Part shown: positions 18,333-27,163 of the stretch, piece after piece
How the letters are laid out: the number at the start of each line of letters is the position of its first letter
Numbering within the stretch: position 1 is the stretch's first letter
DNA from: JAGQKC01 sp965223675
GTDB lineage: Bacteria; Nitrospirota; Nitrospiria; Nitrospirales; UBA8639
Length of the DNA: 64,000 nucleotides
Reading direction: 5' to 3'
Assembly (NCBI GenBank): GCA_965223675.1
Contig: OZ245013.1
Location: 1,736,001-1,800,000 of the forward strand
Notes under the pieces: generated by a model
What the model was told of the DNA's origin: nothing
Database searches by the model: none
The model's input: the letters and a program-made list of their open reading frames with translations, nothing else
Program-made: the position numbers and the translations under genes

Positions 18333-19094
18333 TCAATCTATCTTGGGCGTCTGAATTTTTTGGTTAGCGTATGGCGTCGTAGACCTTCTCCTATTATGAC
18401 CATTGAGAACCAGGTGCCCGTTTCGATTTCCCCACGTTTCATAATGAACCAAGTCTTCGAGAGGAAGTCGTTTTCTCCAACCAGCTTTCTCCAAGTCTGG
18501 ATTGTGTGAAAATTTTTTGACATACCCCATGCACAAATAGGCCACCAGCTTTACTGACCGTGGAATCCCCACGAGACGTTTCAACGCTTCATAATCCATG
18601 ATACTCACCCATCCAATCCCTATGCCTTCGGCACGAGCGGCAAGCCAAAGATTTTGAATCGCACAACACGTACTGTACAGATCGGCTTCACGAATCGTTG
18701 ATCGGCCAAGGACATGCTGACCGCCCCGCTGCCTCGTACAGGTGACACACAAATTAATTGGAGCCTCCTCAATACCTTCCAGCTTGAGACTTCGATACAA
18801 TGCGGCCTTCCCTCCACGGTAATGCTGAGAAGCCTTCTCATTGGCTCGCGAAAATAATTGCTTCACGGCGCGTTTGGTGTTCTTCTCACGAATGACGACA
18901 AAGTCCCATGGCTGCATAAATCCCACCGATCCTGCATGATGTGAGGCGTTTAAAATCCTCCCTAACGTCGTTTTGGCAATTCGTTTTCGCAGAAAATTTT
19001 TTCGTACATCACGGCGTTCAAAGATGGCGCGATAGACAGCCTTCCGTTCATCAATTGAAAAAATATTACTCGCTTTTGACAAAGAGTTCTCCAT
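18333..19094 (-). CDS. bluB: 5,6-dimethylbenzimidazole synthase
   Basis: 253 residues from ATG 19094 (a TTG at 19112 is less likely). It belongs to the nitroreductase-like flavoprotein fold in its BluB form: FERRDVRKNFLRKRI near residue 27, NASHHAGSVGFMQPWDFVVI, and QNLWLAARAEGIGIGWVSIM followed by VAYLCMGYVKKF. BluB breaks down reduced FMN with oxygen to yield the lower ligand 5,6-dimethylbenzimidazole. The oxygen need implies aerobic or micro-aerobic life. CobT in the same locus uses the product. The Asp of the motif usually written as FxxRRDVR is present. Confidence 0.9.
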   Translation of the reverse strand: MENSLSKASNIFSIDERKAVYRAIFERRDVRKNFLRKRIAKTTLGRILNASHHAGSVGFMQPWDFVVIREKNTKRAVKQLFSRANEKASQHYRGGKAALYRSLKLEGIEEAPINLCVTCTRQRGGQHVLGRSTIREADLYSTCCAIQNLWLAARAEGIGIGWVSIMDYEALKRLVGIPRSVKLVAYLCMGYVKKFSHNPDLEKAGWRKRLPLEDLVHYETWGNRNGHLVLNGHNRRRSTTPYANQKIQTPKID

Positions 19095-19132
19095 AAGATA
19101 CAAAACTGACAATCATGCATCCACGTCTACAT

Positions 19133-19324
19133 TCAACGAATATTTGTTGTTTCCTGACTCACAATGTCCCGACACCGTGGGCAGAGACAATTCTCGTAGT
19201 TCTCTTTAATCCAACGAAGTTGTTCGGGGGTTCACGACATATCATTACACCAACATCCATGGTCAGATGCACATTCCAAGGACTCTCTACAACGGTCACA
19301 AAACTTTCGTAATTCATGGTTCAT
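19133..19324 (-). pseudogene. Second CWC-family gene with an in-frame TGA
   Basis: From ATG 19324 the frame reads MNHELRKFCDRCRESLECAS and then HGCWCNDMS before a TGA at 19234-19232. The same frame continues as TPEQLRWIKENYENCLCPRC with a final stop at 19133. The cysteine pattern and the text around the stop align with the intact CWC protein at 14977-15204 (GCWCTEVS, then ITDQQYAEITERYHECLCPSC). The stop falls at the position of Ile in the intact copy. TGA is used as an ordinary stop by neighbours, so recoding is unlikely. It lies between bluB and cobO in a 360-base gap with no other gene. Confidence 0.7.
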
Positions 19325-19457
19325 AGTTACGACTCATCGGCAGTTCATTATTCCCATCCGACAAGTGCGCCGGAATTGTAAAGGACGAGGCGTACAAGGA
19401 ATACGTCGAGGACTTTGCACGACAAGAACACAGTGGGTGAAGATTTTCAACTGTCGC

Positions 19458-20054
19458 TCAAAACTCCACACCCTTCTGAGCTTTAATCCCTTTCCGAAAT
19501 GGATGCTTAATCATTTTCATTTCCGAAACTAGATCGGCCGCTTCAATTAATTCATCTTTTGCGCCACGCCCCGTGATCACGACATGCATCATAGCAGAAC
19601 GTTCCTGAAGTCCCGACAACACTTGGTCGATCGAAACATAGTCATGGTGAATAGCAATATTCAGTTCATCAAGTATGACCATCCCATAGTGTGAATCACG
19701 CAAAAATTCCATCACCGAGCTCCAGGCCTCTTGCGCACAGTGCTTGTCACGCTCTCGATCTTGAGTTTCCCAGGTATAGCCCTCCCCCATACGGAGAAAC
19801 GTCACTTGCTCACCAAAACCTTTTAAGACTCGCTCTTCCGCCGTATCAATCGCTCCTTTGATAAATTGCACGACCGCGACCTTCATCCCATGGCCAACAC
19901 AACGAATGGCCATGCCAAGCGCCGCCGTCGTCTTGCCTTTACCTGCTCCTGTGTACACAATCAGCAAACCTTTCTCTTCCTGGGCCGCATCAATGCGTTG
20001 ATCGACCGATGCCTTTAATCGTTGCATGCGGTCCTTATGATTTTGGTCAGACAT
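19458..20054 (-). CDS. cobO: BtuR/CobO-type corrinoid adenosyltransferase
   Basis: 198 residues. The P-loop YTGAGKGKTTAALGMAIRCV, VAVVQFIKGAIDTAEE, MVILDELNIAIHHDY and VVITGRGAKDELIEAADLVS are the CobO/BtuR signature. It adenosylates cob(I)yrinic acid a,c-diamide, cobinamide or cobalamin. Fifteen bases separate it from cbiA upstream, so the two are one transcript behind the btuB riboswitch. Having this together with a PduO-type enzyme is allowed in many genomes and may separate de novo from salvage use or provide expression under different conditions. Confidence 0.93.
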   Translation of the reverse strand: MSDQNHKDRMQRLKASVDQRIDAAQEEKGLLIVYTGAGKGKTTAALGMAIRCVGHGMKVAVVQFIKGAIDTAEERVLKGFGEQVTFLRMGEGYTWETQDRERDKHCAQEAWSSVMEFLRDSHYGMVILDELNIAIHHDYVSIDQVLSGLQERSAMMHVVITGRGAKDELIEAADLVSEMKMIKHPFRKGIKAQKGVEF

Positions 20055-20069
20055 TCAGAAGAACTCCTT

Positions 20070-21452
20070 TTATTTCGTAACCGTCAATCTTGCTGCCCGA
20101 ACCAACGATCGAGGAACCATCGGTTGACTCTTGAAGTGAAGATGAGTATACAGCGCCATCACATTACCACTCCGGATTCCATCTTTCCCACAGTCGTGTC
20201 CTCGCGCGTCGGTCAAATTTCCAATATAAGCCATCTCGCCTTGAGGAGTTAAAGACGAATAATGAAATTCATGGCCTCGCACGGTAATCCCTTTCTTGCC
20301 AAGGATGCAAGACTCGGTCACCTCAACAGTGCGATACCCCAACGTCATTCTTGTTCTACTCACGGAGACGACAGAGGGAATCACACCGACCATTTCATAC
20401 GACATTCCCTCAAAGTCAAGGAGATGGGACGTGAGATACATCATCCCGCCACACTCTGCATAAATATTTCCACGACCCTCAGCAAAAGCCTGAATGGCTC
20501 GTCGCATAACGACATTTCGTTCCAATTGTTGCGCAAAGACTTCTGGATATCCACCACCCAAATACACCAAATCGACATCAGGTAAGGTTGTATCATTGAT
20601 CGGAGAAAACGTCACAAGCTCTGCACCTTCAGCTTCAAGGAGGTCAAGGTTATCACGATAATAGAAGCAAAAGGCCGCATCATAGGCCACTCCGATTCTG
20701 ACCAACCGTTTTGTCTTTTGAGGAACTTGTTTCTCTTCGGTTGACTCTTCACACGTCAGTTCACGACATGACTGAGCTAGGTTTTCGATGAGATCCAAAT
20801 CCACGGTTTCAGAAAGAGCCCGTCCTAATTTCTCATAAAAATCATCGTTCTTTCCCTCAATAGCGGTTTGAAGGCCTAAATGCCGATCAGGAATCGAAAG
20901 TTCTGGGTCTGGGCGAAAATACCCCACGACGGTGACATTGGTATCATGTTCTACTGCAGCTTTTAACAACTGATAATGTCCATCACTTTTTATGCGATTG
21001 AATAATAGCGCTTTGACCTGAAGTTCTGGATCAAAGGTCGCAAACCCATGAACCATCGCCGCAACAGATCGAGCCATCGCACTCCCATCAACGACTAGTA
21101 GAACTGGGACTTTAAGTTGCTTGGCCTGTTCGGCTGAACTTCCACGTGCGCTAACGGGTGAACTCCCATCAAACAAGCCCATCATGCCCTCAATAATAGA
21201 GAGATCTGCATCTTGAGCAGCACTCAGGAAACTCTGCCGATTGATCTCAGGACCCAACATCCATCCATCAAGATTATAGGATTCTCTTCCACATGCGGCC
21301 TTGTGATGACCTGGATCGATAAAATCCGGCCCCACTTTAAATGGCTGCACACGATGCCCCCTGGCTTTCAATGCTGCCAGAAGCGCTAACGTCACCGTTG
21401 TTTTGCCAACCCCACTATGGGTACCGGCAATTAGTAATCGGGGATAGTTCAT
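20070..21452 (-). CDS. cbiA: Cobyrinate a,c-diamide synthase
   Basis: 460 residues, two-domain glutamine amidotransferase. An N-terminal dethiobiotin-synthetase-like ATP domain begins LLIAGTHSGVGKTTVTLALL and continues KVGPDFIDPGHHKAACGR, GYNLDGWM-type and IIEGMMGLFDG. The C-terminal class I glutaminase has the nucleophile in NIYAECGGMMYL and the His in HEFHYSSL. It amidates the a and c carboxylates of cobyrinate (anaerobic route) or hydrogenobyrinate (aerobic route, where it is called CobB). It lies four bases after btuB. Since no corrin-ring genes are visible, its substrate must come from elsewhere on the chromosome or from uptake. Confidence 0.92.
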   Translation of the reverse strand: MNYPRLLIAGTHSGVGKTTVTLALLAALKARGHRVQPFKVGPDFIDPGHHKAACGRESYNLDGWMLGPEINRQSFLSAAQDADLSIIEGMMGLFDGSSPVSARGSSAEQAKQLKVPVLLVVDGSAMARSVAAMVHGFATFDPELQVKALLFNRIKSDGHYQLLKAAVEHDTNVTVVGYFRPDPELSIPDRHLGLQTAIEGKNDDFYEKLGRALSETVDLDLIENLAQSCRELTCEESTEEKQVPQKTKRLVRIGVAYDAAFCFYYRDNLDLLEAEGAELVTFSPINDTTLPDVDLVYLGGGYPEVFAQQLERNVVMRRAIQAFAEGRGNIYAECGGMMYLTSHLLDFEGMSYEMVGVIPSVVSVSRTRMTLGYRTVEVTESCILGKKGITVRGHEFHYSSLTPQGEMAYIGNLTDARGHDCGKDGIRSGNVMALYTHLHFKSQPMVPRSLVRAARLTVTK

Positions 21453-21455
21453 ATG

Positions 21456-23471
21456 CTATGCGTTCGTGTCAGAATCAGATAGAACAGGAATTTCAAAGTT
21501 TATTCTTACCCCACCCCAAATAGAGCGACCAGGTGTTCCAAAGAACAACACTTCTTCGTATTTTCTATCTGCAAGATTCTCAACACGAGTGTAAATCTGA
21601 ACATTCTGAGTCACATCATACGTCGCCGCCAAATTAAAAAGATAAAAGTCTGGAAGAGGGCGCTGATTGCCAGTCGTACTAAACCGTGATCCCACGTATC
21701 GAAAAGTACCAGTGATACTGAACGAAGCGAGGGGCTGATGAGTGAGAGAAGCACTGGCTTGATGAACGGGCCATCGCGCTAAACGCGTTCCTGTATTTAA
21801 GTCTCTCGTTGAGGTATAGGTATATTGTCCATCGAAATTCAGTCGTTTCATCCAGGGTACATCTTCCACAAGCACGACATTGAGACTCGTCTCAACACCC
21901 TTGACCCGAGCACGTCCCACATTCTGCGCACAAAACCCAAACACCGTAAACGGCGCACATCCGACAGGATCAAACGCCGTGACGATCAATTGCTTATATT
22001 TGCTCCAAAAATACCCCACGCTCATTTTGATGCGATTTTGAAACAACGTCTGGTCTATGGCCACATCAAAGTGTTTGCTCTTTTCTGGCACCAAAGTAGG
22101 ATTCCCAAAATTTGGGAAAAATAGCTCATTGATGTCAGGCGTTCGAAAGCCAGTAGCCCAACTCGTCCGTAATTTGGTTCCCGTCTCTTTTAATAGATAT
22201 CCACCAGTCAGACGGTATGTCGTCTTATCTCCTGCCGTATTGTGGGAATCTTGACGAAATCCAGCCGTGGCAAACAACCTATCAAACAGGTTGAGTTGGC
22301 CCTGCGCGAAGCCTGCATGACTGGAAATACTTTTCTCTGTAAAGTTCCCCTTATTTCTCCCAAGTTGTTCACGAAATTGATATCCCACAGTCACAGTGAC
22401 CGGTTTACCAATATAAAAGTTACTTTGCCATTCAATCCGATTACTTTTTGTCCGAATATCGGAATTCCCAAAATTGGGCGGAACACTCGTAAGTCCTGTC
22501 GTCAGACTTAATTGATTGGTTCCAGCTTGCGTAATTCCCGTTTCTCGGGCATGAGCGACCGTAATTTTTTGATCCCACCAATCAGTAAGAGGCTGGATAT
22601 AGGTTCCAGTGTAAATGTACTGGCGGGTCGTAGACTTGGCTTTCAGGACATCAAATGGCCCGCCGAACGTACTAGGATTATCAATGTCGATATCTTGATT
22701 GATCCATCGAAACGCAAATTCAAATCGACCATCCCACGGCATGTTCACTCCCACGAGCGAAGAACCTTGCCAGTTTCGAAACGCGTCTCGTTCTCCGGCC
22801 CCTCGACGAAAATTGATAGAAGAAAACTTTGCCATATCCCAACGCGACAACGACATTGAAACATCAACCGGTCCAACTTGCCCCGCAAGAGTCCCGCCCT
22901 CACGAATAGAGTTAAAAGATCCATATTCTGAGAAAATTCTGGCGGCAGGCGTCCCTTCCCCTCGTTTCGTTCGAATATCGACCACTCCCCCCATCGCGTC
23001 TGAGCCATATAACATACTTTGTGCACCTCGCAGCACCGTTATCGATTCAATATTGTCTGTCGTTAATGTTCCAAAGTTTGCTTCACCTAACGTCGCACTA
23101 TTGATAATGGCCCCATCAATCAAGACCAAGGTTTGCCCAGATTCTCCACCGCGAATTCGAAACGTGGATGTCGCGCCAACTCCGCCGGTGGAAAAGATCG
23201 CGGCCCCCTGGCTAAGCCCTAGTGCTTCCACAACAGTTCTGTCGTTTCGACGAAGAATGCTTTCCTCTGTAATGACTTCGACGGCGCTGGTGACTTGGCT
23301 AATGGGGGTAGGAGTCTTCGTGTCTGTCACGACAACTGTTTCGAGCTGCTGAATATTATCATCTTCATGTAACTCACTGGCTGCGTACAGCGTAACGGGT
23401 AGGAGCAAAAATGTAGAAAAAATCAGAAATAACAGAAAAATAAAACCGATTTTGTAAAAACGGAAACACAT
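21456..23471 (-). CDS. btuB: TonB-dependent outer-membrane receptor, BtuB-like
   Basis: 671 residues from ATG 23471, chosen because a GGGAGGT ribosome site sits eight bases upstream; the GTG at 23492 would overlap that site. A signal peptide (about 1-32) is followed by a TonB-box-like LETVVVTDTKT and a plug domain (STFRIRGGESGQTLVLIDGA, VLRGAQSMLYGSDAMGGVVD). A 22-strand barrel ends in WGGVRINFEIPVL. Placement directly behind a cobalamin riboswitch and next to btuFCD and cbiA argues for vitamin B12 or another corrinoid as cargo. It should work with TonB-ExbBD, which are not in the window. Confidence 0.9.
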   Translation of the reverse strand: MCFRFYKIGFIFLLFLIFSTFLLLPVTLYAASELHEDDNIQQLETVVVTDTKTPTPISQVTSAVEVITEESILRRNDRTVVEALGLSQGAAIFSTGGVGATSTFRIRGGESGQTLVLIDGAIINSATLGEANFGTLTTDNIESITVLRGAQSMLYGSDAMGGVVDIRTKRGEGTPAARIFSEYGSFNSIREGGTLAGQVGPVDVSMSLSRWDMAKFSSINFRRGAGERDAFRNWQGSSLVGVNMPWDGRFEFAFRWINQDIDIDNPSTFGGPFDVLKAKSTTRQYIYTGTYIQPLTDWWDQKITVAHARETGITQAGTNQLSLTTGLTSVPPNFGNSDIRTKSNRIEWQSNFYIGKPVTVTVGYQFREQLGRNKGNFTEKSISSHAGFAQGQLNLFDRLFATAGFRQDSHNTAGDKTTYRLTGGYLLKETGTKLRTSWATGFRTPDINELFFPNFGNPTLVPEKSKHFDVAIDQTLFQNRIKMSVGYFWSKYKQLIVTAFDPVGCAPFTVFGFCAQNVGRARVKGVETSLNVVLVEDVPWMKRLNFDGQYTYTSTRDLNTGTRLARWPVHQASASLTHQPLASFSITGTFRYVGSRFSTTGNQRPLPDFYLFNLAATYDVTQNVQIYTRVENLADRKYEEVLFFGTPGRSIWGGVRINFEIPVLSDSDTNA

Positions 23472-23512
23472 GAACCCACCTCCCTTTGGCACGAAGGGTG
23501 TTATGGAATGAT

Positions 23513-23743
23513 CTGGTAGTTGGATGTCCTGACTTGCGGATCGCGGCTCCTCTGCGCCTTCCCATCTACGAACAGTGAGAAGTAAAAAGTGAGTAGTAAG
23601 AAGTAGAGATTAAGAAATGCCTCGCTCCTTACCTTTTACTTTTTACGTCTTACGTTCTTTGACAGTGGCCTTTTACAGAGTTGCTCCCCGCTTACAGTGG
23701 CGGCACCGTGCTGGATTCACACCAGCTTCCCCGTCTCTACCAG
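23513..23743 (-). promoter_or_regulatory. Cobalamin riboswitch upstream of btuB
   Basis: On the minus strand the B12-box core is unmistakable: GAAGCTGGTGTGAATCCAGC, ACGGTGCCGCCACTGTAAGC, then CCGCGATCCGCAAGTCAGGA. The closing helix P1 is a perfect 7-bp pair (CTGGTAG, 23743-23737, with CTACCAG, 23519-23513). The btuB start lies 42 bases downstream. Binding of adenosylcobalamin should shut down btuB-cbiA-cobO. An unusual 98-base insert occupies the loop between GCCACTG and TGGGAAGGC. Confidence 0.93.
23582..23646. repeat. Imperfect inverted repeat inside the riboswitch loop
   Basis: GTAAAAAGT (23582-23590) pairs with ACTTTTTAC (23638-23646), and GTAAG (23596-23600) pairs with CTTAC (23628-23632), making one long irregular hairpin. 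It sits in the variable loop between the conserved GCCACTG and TGGGAAGGC blocks, where cobalamin riboswitches normally carry only a short loop. Its low-complexity look suggests a small mobile or repetitive element. Confidence 0.6.
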
Positions 23744-23796
23744 CGTTGTCCCTTACGTTCCCCTCCTCCTTTTGTTATAAGTTTAAAAAACGCACT

Positions 23797-23884
23797 TCGT
23801 TGTTCGTTGCTCGTATTTCATAAGGAAGAGCTGGACTTAACTAGACCTTTTTTCACGAGATACGAACAACGATTCACGAGCAAT
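23797..23884. repeat. Interleaved inverted repeats between btuD and the btuB riboswitch
   Basis: TCGTTGTTCGT (23797-23807) is complementary to ACGAACAACGA (23862-23872). TTGCTCGT (about 23807-23814) is complementary to ACGAGCAA (about 23877-23884). The arms interleave, so the two stems compete or could form a pseudoknot. A TTTTTT run lies inside. It may end btuFCD transcription before the second riboswitch or be a small repetitive element. Confidence 0.55.
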
Positions 23885-23890
23885 AAACTG

Positions 23891-24721
23891 TTACATAGGC
23901 AATGAAACTCTCGGCATGCCAGATTGCGGATGACGATCAACCAAGACCGCACACCCATATACCTGCTCTAAAACATCAGCTCTGATAACTGTCTCTGGAG
24001 TTCCCTTCTTCACAATTTGCCCATGATTCAACAGTAGCAATTGATCACAATATTGACTCGCTAAATTCAGATCATGGGAAACTATAACCACCGTGAGACC
24101 GCGGTCTTGATTTAATCGTCGAAGGATTCTCGCAATATCCAATTGATGATGGAGATCTAAAAATGCCGTAGGTTCATCTAACAATAAGACTTGAGGATCT
24201 TGTGCAAGGGCACGTGCAATAATCGCCCGTTGCCGCTCACCTCCCGACACATCAGTAATCAATCGGTCAGCAAGATGTGCCACATCGAGATCCTGCATCG
24301 CGCGTCCAGCAATAGTCAGATCTTCTGAATCTTCCCAGTGCCAACCGCCAAACCCGACGTGATGGGGGAATCGCCCCATCAGGACCATCTCGCCAATAGT
24401 GAATGGAAAAATTTGCTGAGTCTCTTGCGGCACAAATGCTATGGTCTTGGCAACGTCCGACTGTGAAAGCTGTTGCATACCTTGACCACGTAACTCAATG
24501 CTTCCGTCTTGAACCGAGAAGACTCGAGCCAAAAGTTTGAGCAAGGTGCTTTTCCCTGACCCGTTAGGACCGAGAATGCCAAGAATTTTCCCAGATTCAA
24601 CCCTACAACTTAGGTTTTTCAACACGGCTTCTGAGTCTTTCACAAAACGCGAACGATAACGATACGTCACGTTCTGAACAGACAACGCAGGAATATTCAG
24701 AGGAGTTTCTTCGTTCATCAT
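23891..24721 (-). CDS. btuD: Cobalamin/Fe-siderophore-type ABC transporter ATPase
   Basis: 276 residues from ATG 24721 (a TTG seven codons upstream is weak). Complete ABC ATPase: Walker A GPNGSGKSTLLKLLAR, Q-loop FVPQETQQIFPFTIGEMVLM, signature VSGGERQRAIIARALAQDP, Walker B VLLLDEPTAFLDLHHQ and the switch His in IVSHDLN. The family (FecE/BtuD/FhuC) powers import through FecCD-type permeases. The permease and periplasmic binding protein lie directly upstream in the same direction, and a cobalamin riboswitch heads the set. Corrinoid is the most probable cargo. Confidence 0.9.
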   Translation of the reverse strand: MMNEETPLNIPALSVQNVTYRYRSRFVKDSEAVLKNLSCRVESGKILGILGPNGSGKSTLLKLLARVFSVQDGSIELRGQGMQQLSQSDVAKTIAFVPQETQQIFPFTIGEMVLMGRFPHHVGFGGWHWEDSEDLTIAGRAMQDLDVAHLADRLITDVSGGERQRAIIARALAQDPQVLLLDEPTAFLDLHHQLDIARILRRLNQDRGLTVVIVSHDLNLASQYCDQLLLLNHGQIVKKGTPETVIRADVLEQVYGCAVLVDRHPQSGMPRVSLPM

Positions 24722-24830
24722 GCCACTAGTGTCGTAACCCAAAACTCTGTAGCAAATAGAATATTACGCTTCTTTGGTCATCTTTTGTAATCAACTTGTC
24801 TATTCTTAGGTAACTCACAAATACGTGATA

Positions 24831-25982
24831 CTATGACACTAGCTGAGCTCGACGATTCATCAGGAGATAGAGAAAAACTGGCCCTCCCACAAGCGCCGTC
24901 ACGACTCCGACGGGGATTTCAGCCGGACTCAACAGCGTTCGGGCCGTCGTATCAGCCACCATCAGAAATATCCCGCCGGTCAATCCTGCAATCGGAAGCA
25001 ACAGACGATGATCCGCGCCAAACGTCAAGCGAACCGCATGTGGAACAATCAGTCCCACAAATCCAATGACTCCACTAAATGCCACAACAGCTCCCGTTAT
25101 CAAAGCCGTGGCAAAAAAGACCAATTTCTTGACTCGCTCAACTTCCACCCCGAGTGATCGTGCAGCTTCTTCTCCTAACGTCAACAAATTTAATGACTGC
25201 GCCTGTGCACCCAATACCAATAGCCCAACACCAAGATAGATAGTCAAAATACCCAAGGTTGGATAATCCGGCCCAGTGAGTGAACCCATCAGCCAGGCAA
25301 GCATGCCAAACGCTCGACTAGGCTCAGCTATACTGGTAAGAAAATTAATAAATGCAGCAAAGACTGCGCTCAGTACAACACCAGCCAACAACAAGGTATA
25401 GATAGAAAACCCATAGTGCGTGGCGGCAATCCGGTAAATAATCAAGAGTGAAACGACAGCACCAAGAAATGCACAGATCGGCAAAGCCGATAGACTCCAC
25501 ATCGACGCACCTACTCCAAATAAGAGTGCCACCGCTGCACCCAGCGCCGCTCCGCTTGAAATCCCGAGCACCGACGGATCAGCCAGAGGATTTCTCAACA
25601 GTGCTTGCAGCGACACACCAACTGCAGCCAAACTTCCACCCACGAAAAATGCTAAAAGGAGGCGAGGCAGCCGAACCTGAAGAAGAATCACGTTCGTCGA
25701 GTCTGCTACCATACTACTGTTCGAAACAGTTGTCAGACTTTGAAGCAAAATATTTATCACCGTTGAAAGTTCAATGATCTGTGTGCCATATCGCAGACAC
25801 ATCATTAAGACAAACACGGCCAACATAAGGCACAACCCAACCCACATACACCAACGACCAAACGTCAGTGAACGAAAATTCGTTGGTCGAGGACTTTTGA
25901 AATGGGAAGCAGACCCTGACTCCACACGAGCAACTGATGAATGAGTAGTCGATAAGGAAGGAGGATGTAAGGTTGATTTCAC
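24831..25982 (-). CDS. btuC: FecCD-family permease, cobalamin type
   Basis: 383 residues with about ten membrane segments. Signature pieces are VRLPRLLLAFFVGGSLAAVG, LLRNPLADPSVLGISSGAAL and a C-terminal GVIGFVGLIVPHAVRLTFGA, which holds the coupling helix contacting the ATPase. It forms the BtuC dimer that carries the vitamin across the inner membrane. The start is a GTG at 25982, and about 60 hydrophilic residues precede the first membrane helix, longer than usual; a later start is possible. The spacing to btuF upstream is 76 bases. Confidence 0.9.
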   Translation of the reverse strand: MKSTLHPPSLSTTHSSVARVESGSASHFKSPRPTNFRSLTFGRWCMWVGLCLMLAVFVLMMCLRYGTQIIELSTVINILLQSLTTVSNSSMVADSTNVILLQVRLPRLLLAFFVGGSLAAVGVSLQALLRNPLADPSVLGISSGAALGAAVALLFGVGASMWSLSALPICAFLGAVVSLLIIYRIAATHYGFSIYTLLLAGVVLSAVFAAFINFLTSIAEPSRAFGMLAWLMGSLTGPDYPTLGILTIYLGVGLLVLGAQAQSLNLLTLGEEAARSLGVEVERVKKLVFFATALITGAVVAFSGVIGFVGLIVPHAVRLTFGADHRLLLPIAGLTGGIFLMVADTTARTLLSPAEIPVGVVTALVGGPVFLYLLMNRRAQLVS

Positions 25983-26058
25983 AACTGTTGGCTCACTTGA
26001 TGATATGCCCTAGCGAAAGTGTAACATTGCAATGGGATGGCAAGCCTTTGCACTCACT

Positions 26059-27123
26059 CTATCTATCTTCCACTAATACGTCAGGATGAAGAAACTGAAC
26101 TAATTGTTTCAAACCTTCAATGATTCGAGGACCTGGGCGATTCAACAAGTCACTTTGTACTTGAAAGAGTTTTCCATCTTTCACCGCTGAAATGGTCTCC
26201 CAGCGCTTCCATCGGTCTTGTTCTGCCTGAGGTATGCCCTCAAAACGACCAACGGGAAACAAGAGAATGTCAGGATTTTGTCTTAACACTTCTTCAAGAG
26301 TGAGACGAGGATATGGGGTTGTGGCTTGGTCGGCTGCATTCCGACCACCAGCCAGTTCAATCAGATGATGAATATAACTTCCTGGTCCGACCGTAATCAG
26401 CGGCTCCGAATTGATGATATACAAGAGACTCGGACGTCCACGCCCTTTGAGCTGCTCAGACAGTGCCGCGATTTGCGAACGCAATAAAGTCGTTTGCTCA
26501 TTTGCCATCTCAGACTTCCCGACCATACGGCCTAATAATTTGATATGTGCCATAATCTCTTCAACCGTATGAGCCTCAAGAATAAACGTAGGAATCTTCA
26601 ACTGTTCAAGTTTCTTCAAGAGATCCACACGCATGAATGATTTGGGGGCTAGGATCAGGTCGGGCTGAAGGGCCACAATCGCCTCAATATTCGGCTGAGC
26701 ATACCCAACTTTCGTTTTCATCTGTGCTTTCTCTGGGTAATCACAAAATTCCGTGACTCCAACAATTTCGTCATCCAATCCGATAGCGAAAAGCATTTCA
26801 GTAATACTCGGAGCCAGGGAAATAATCCGTTTTGGATGTTTGGCTAAAAATAACTTTCGCCCCATGTCATCAATAAACGTACGGGGGGCCAAGTTAGACA
26901 TAAACGGCATTCCAGTCAAAATACCTTGTTGGCGACGTTTTTTCATGGGTTCGAAATCCTCGGCAAATCCAGGAACCAAAAGCGAGTAATGTACAATCCC
27001 TATAAGAATGAGAATAAAACAGCTAATGGTTCTCGAATGAGAAACGGACTGACTCTGCTTGTGTTTCAAAATAAAAAATCCCCAAGGCCTGACAGACCCT
27101 GAGGATTGCACCCGTATCATCAT
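26059..27123 (-). CDS. btuF: Periplasmic cobalamin-binding protein
   Basis: 354 residues from ATG 27123, just after AAAGGTGAGG. A long basic leader leads to a hydrophobic segment (about residues 34-52) that should be a signal or anchor. The mature part is a cluster A-III binding protein of the BtuF type: PKRIISLAPSITEMLFAIGL, VGVTEFCDYPEKA, PDLILAPKSF, and a C-terminal RPGPRIIEGLKQLVQFLHP. It hands corrinoid to BtuC. It is the first gene after the first riboswitch and the probable head of btuFCD. Confidence 0.9.
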   Translation of the reverse strand: MMIRVQSSGSVRPWGFFILKHKQSQSVSHSRTISCFILILIGIVHYSLLVPGFAEDFEPMKKRRQQGILTGMPFMSNLAPRTFIDDMGRKLFLAKHPKRIISLAPSITEMLFAIGLDDEIVGVTEFCDYPEKAQMKTKVGYAQPNIEAIVALQPDLILAPKSFMRVDLLKKLEQLKIPTFILEAHTVEEIMAHIKLLGRMVGKSEMANEQTTLLRSQIAALSEQLKGRGRPSLLYIINSEPLITVGPGSYIHHLIELAGGRNAADQATTPYPRLTLEEVLRQNPDILLFPVGRFEGIPQAEQDRWKRWETISAVKDGKLFQVQSDLLNRPGPRIIEGLKQLVQFLHPDVLVEDR

Positions 27124-27163
27124 CCTCACCTTTTTCCTCAGCCCACGAAGGAAAGACGGTCAT

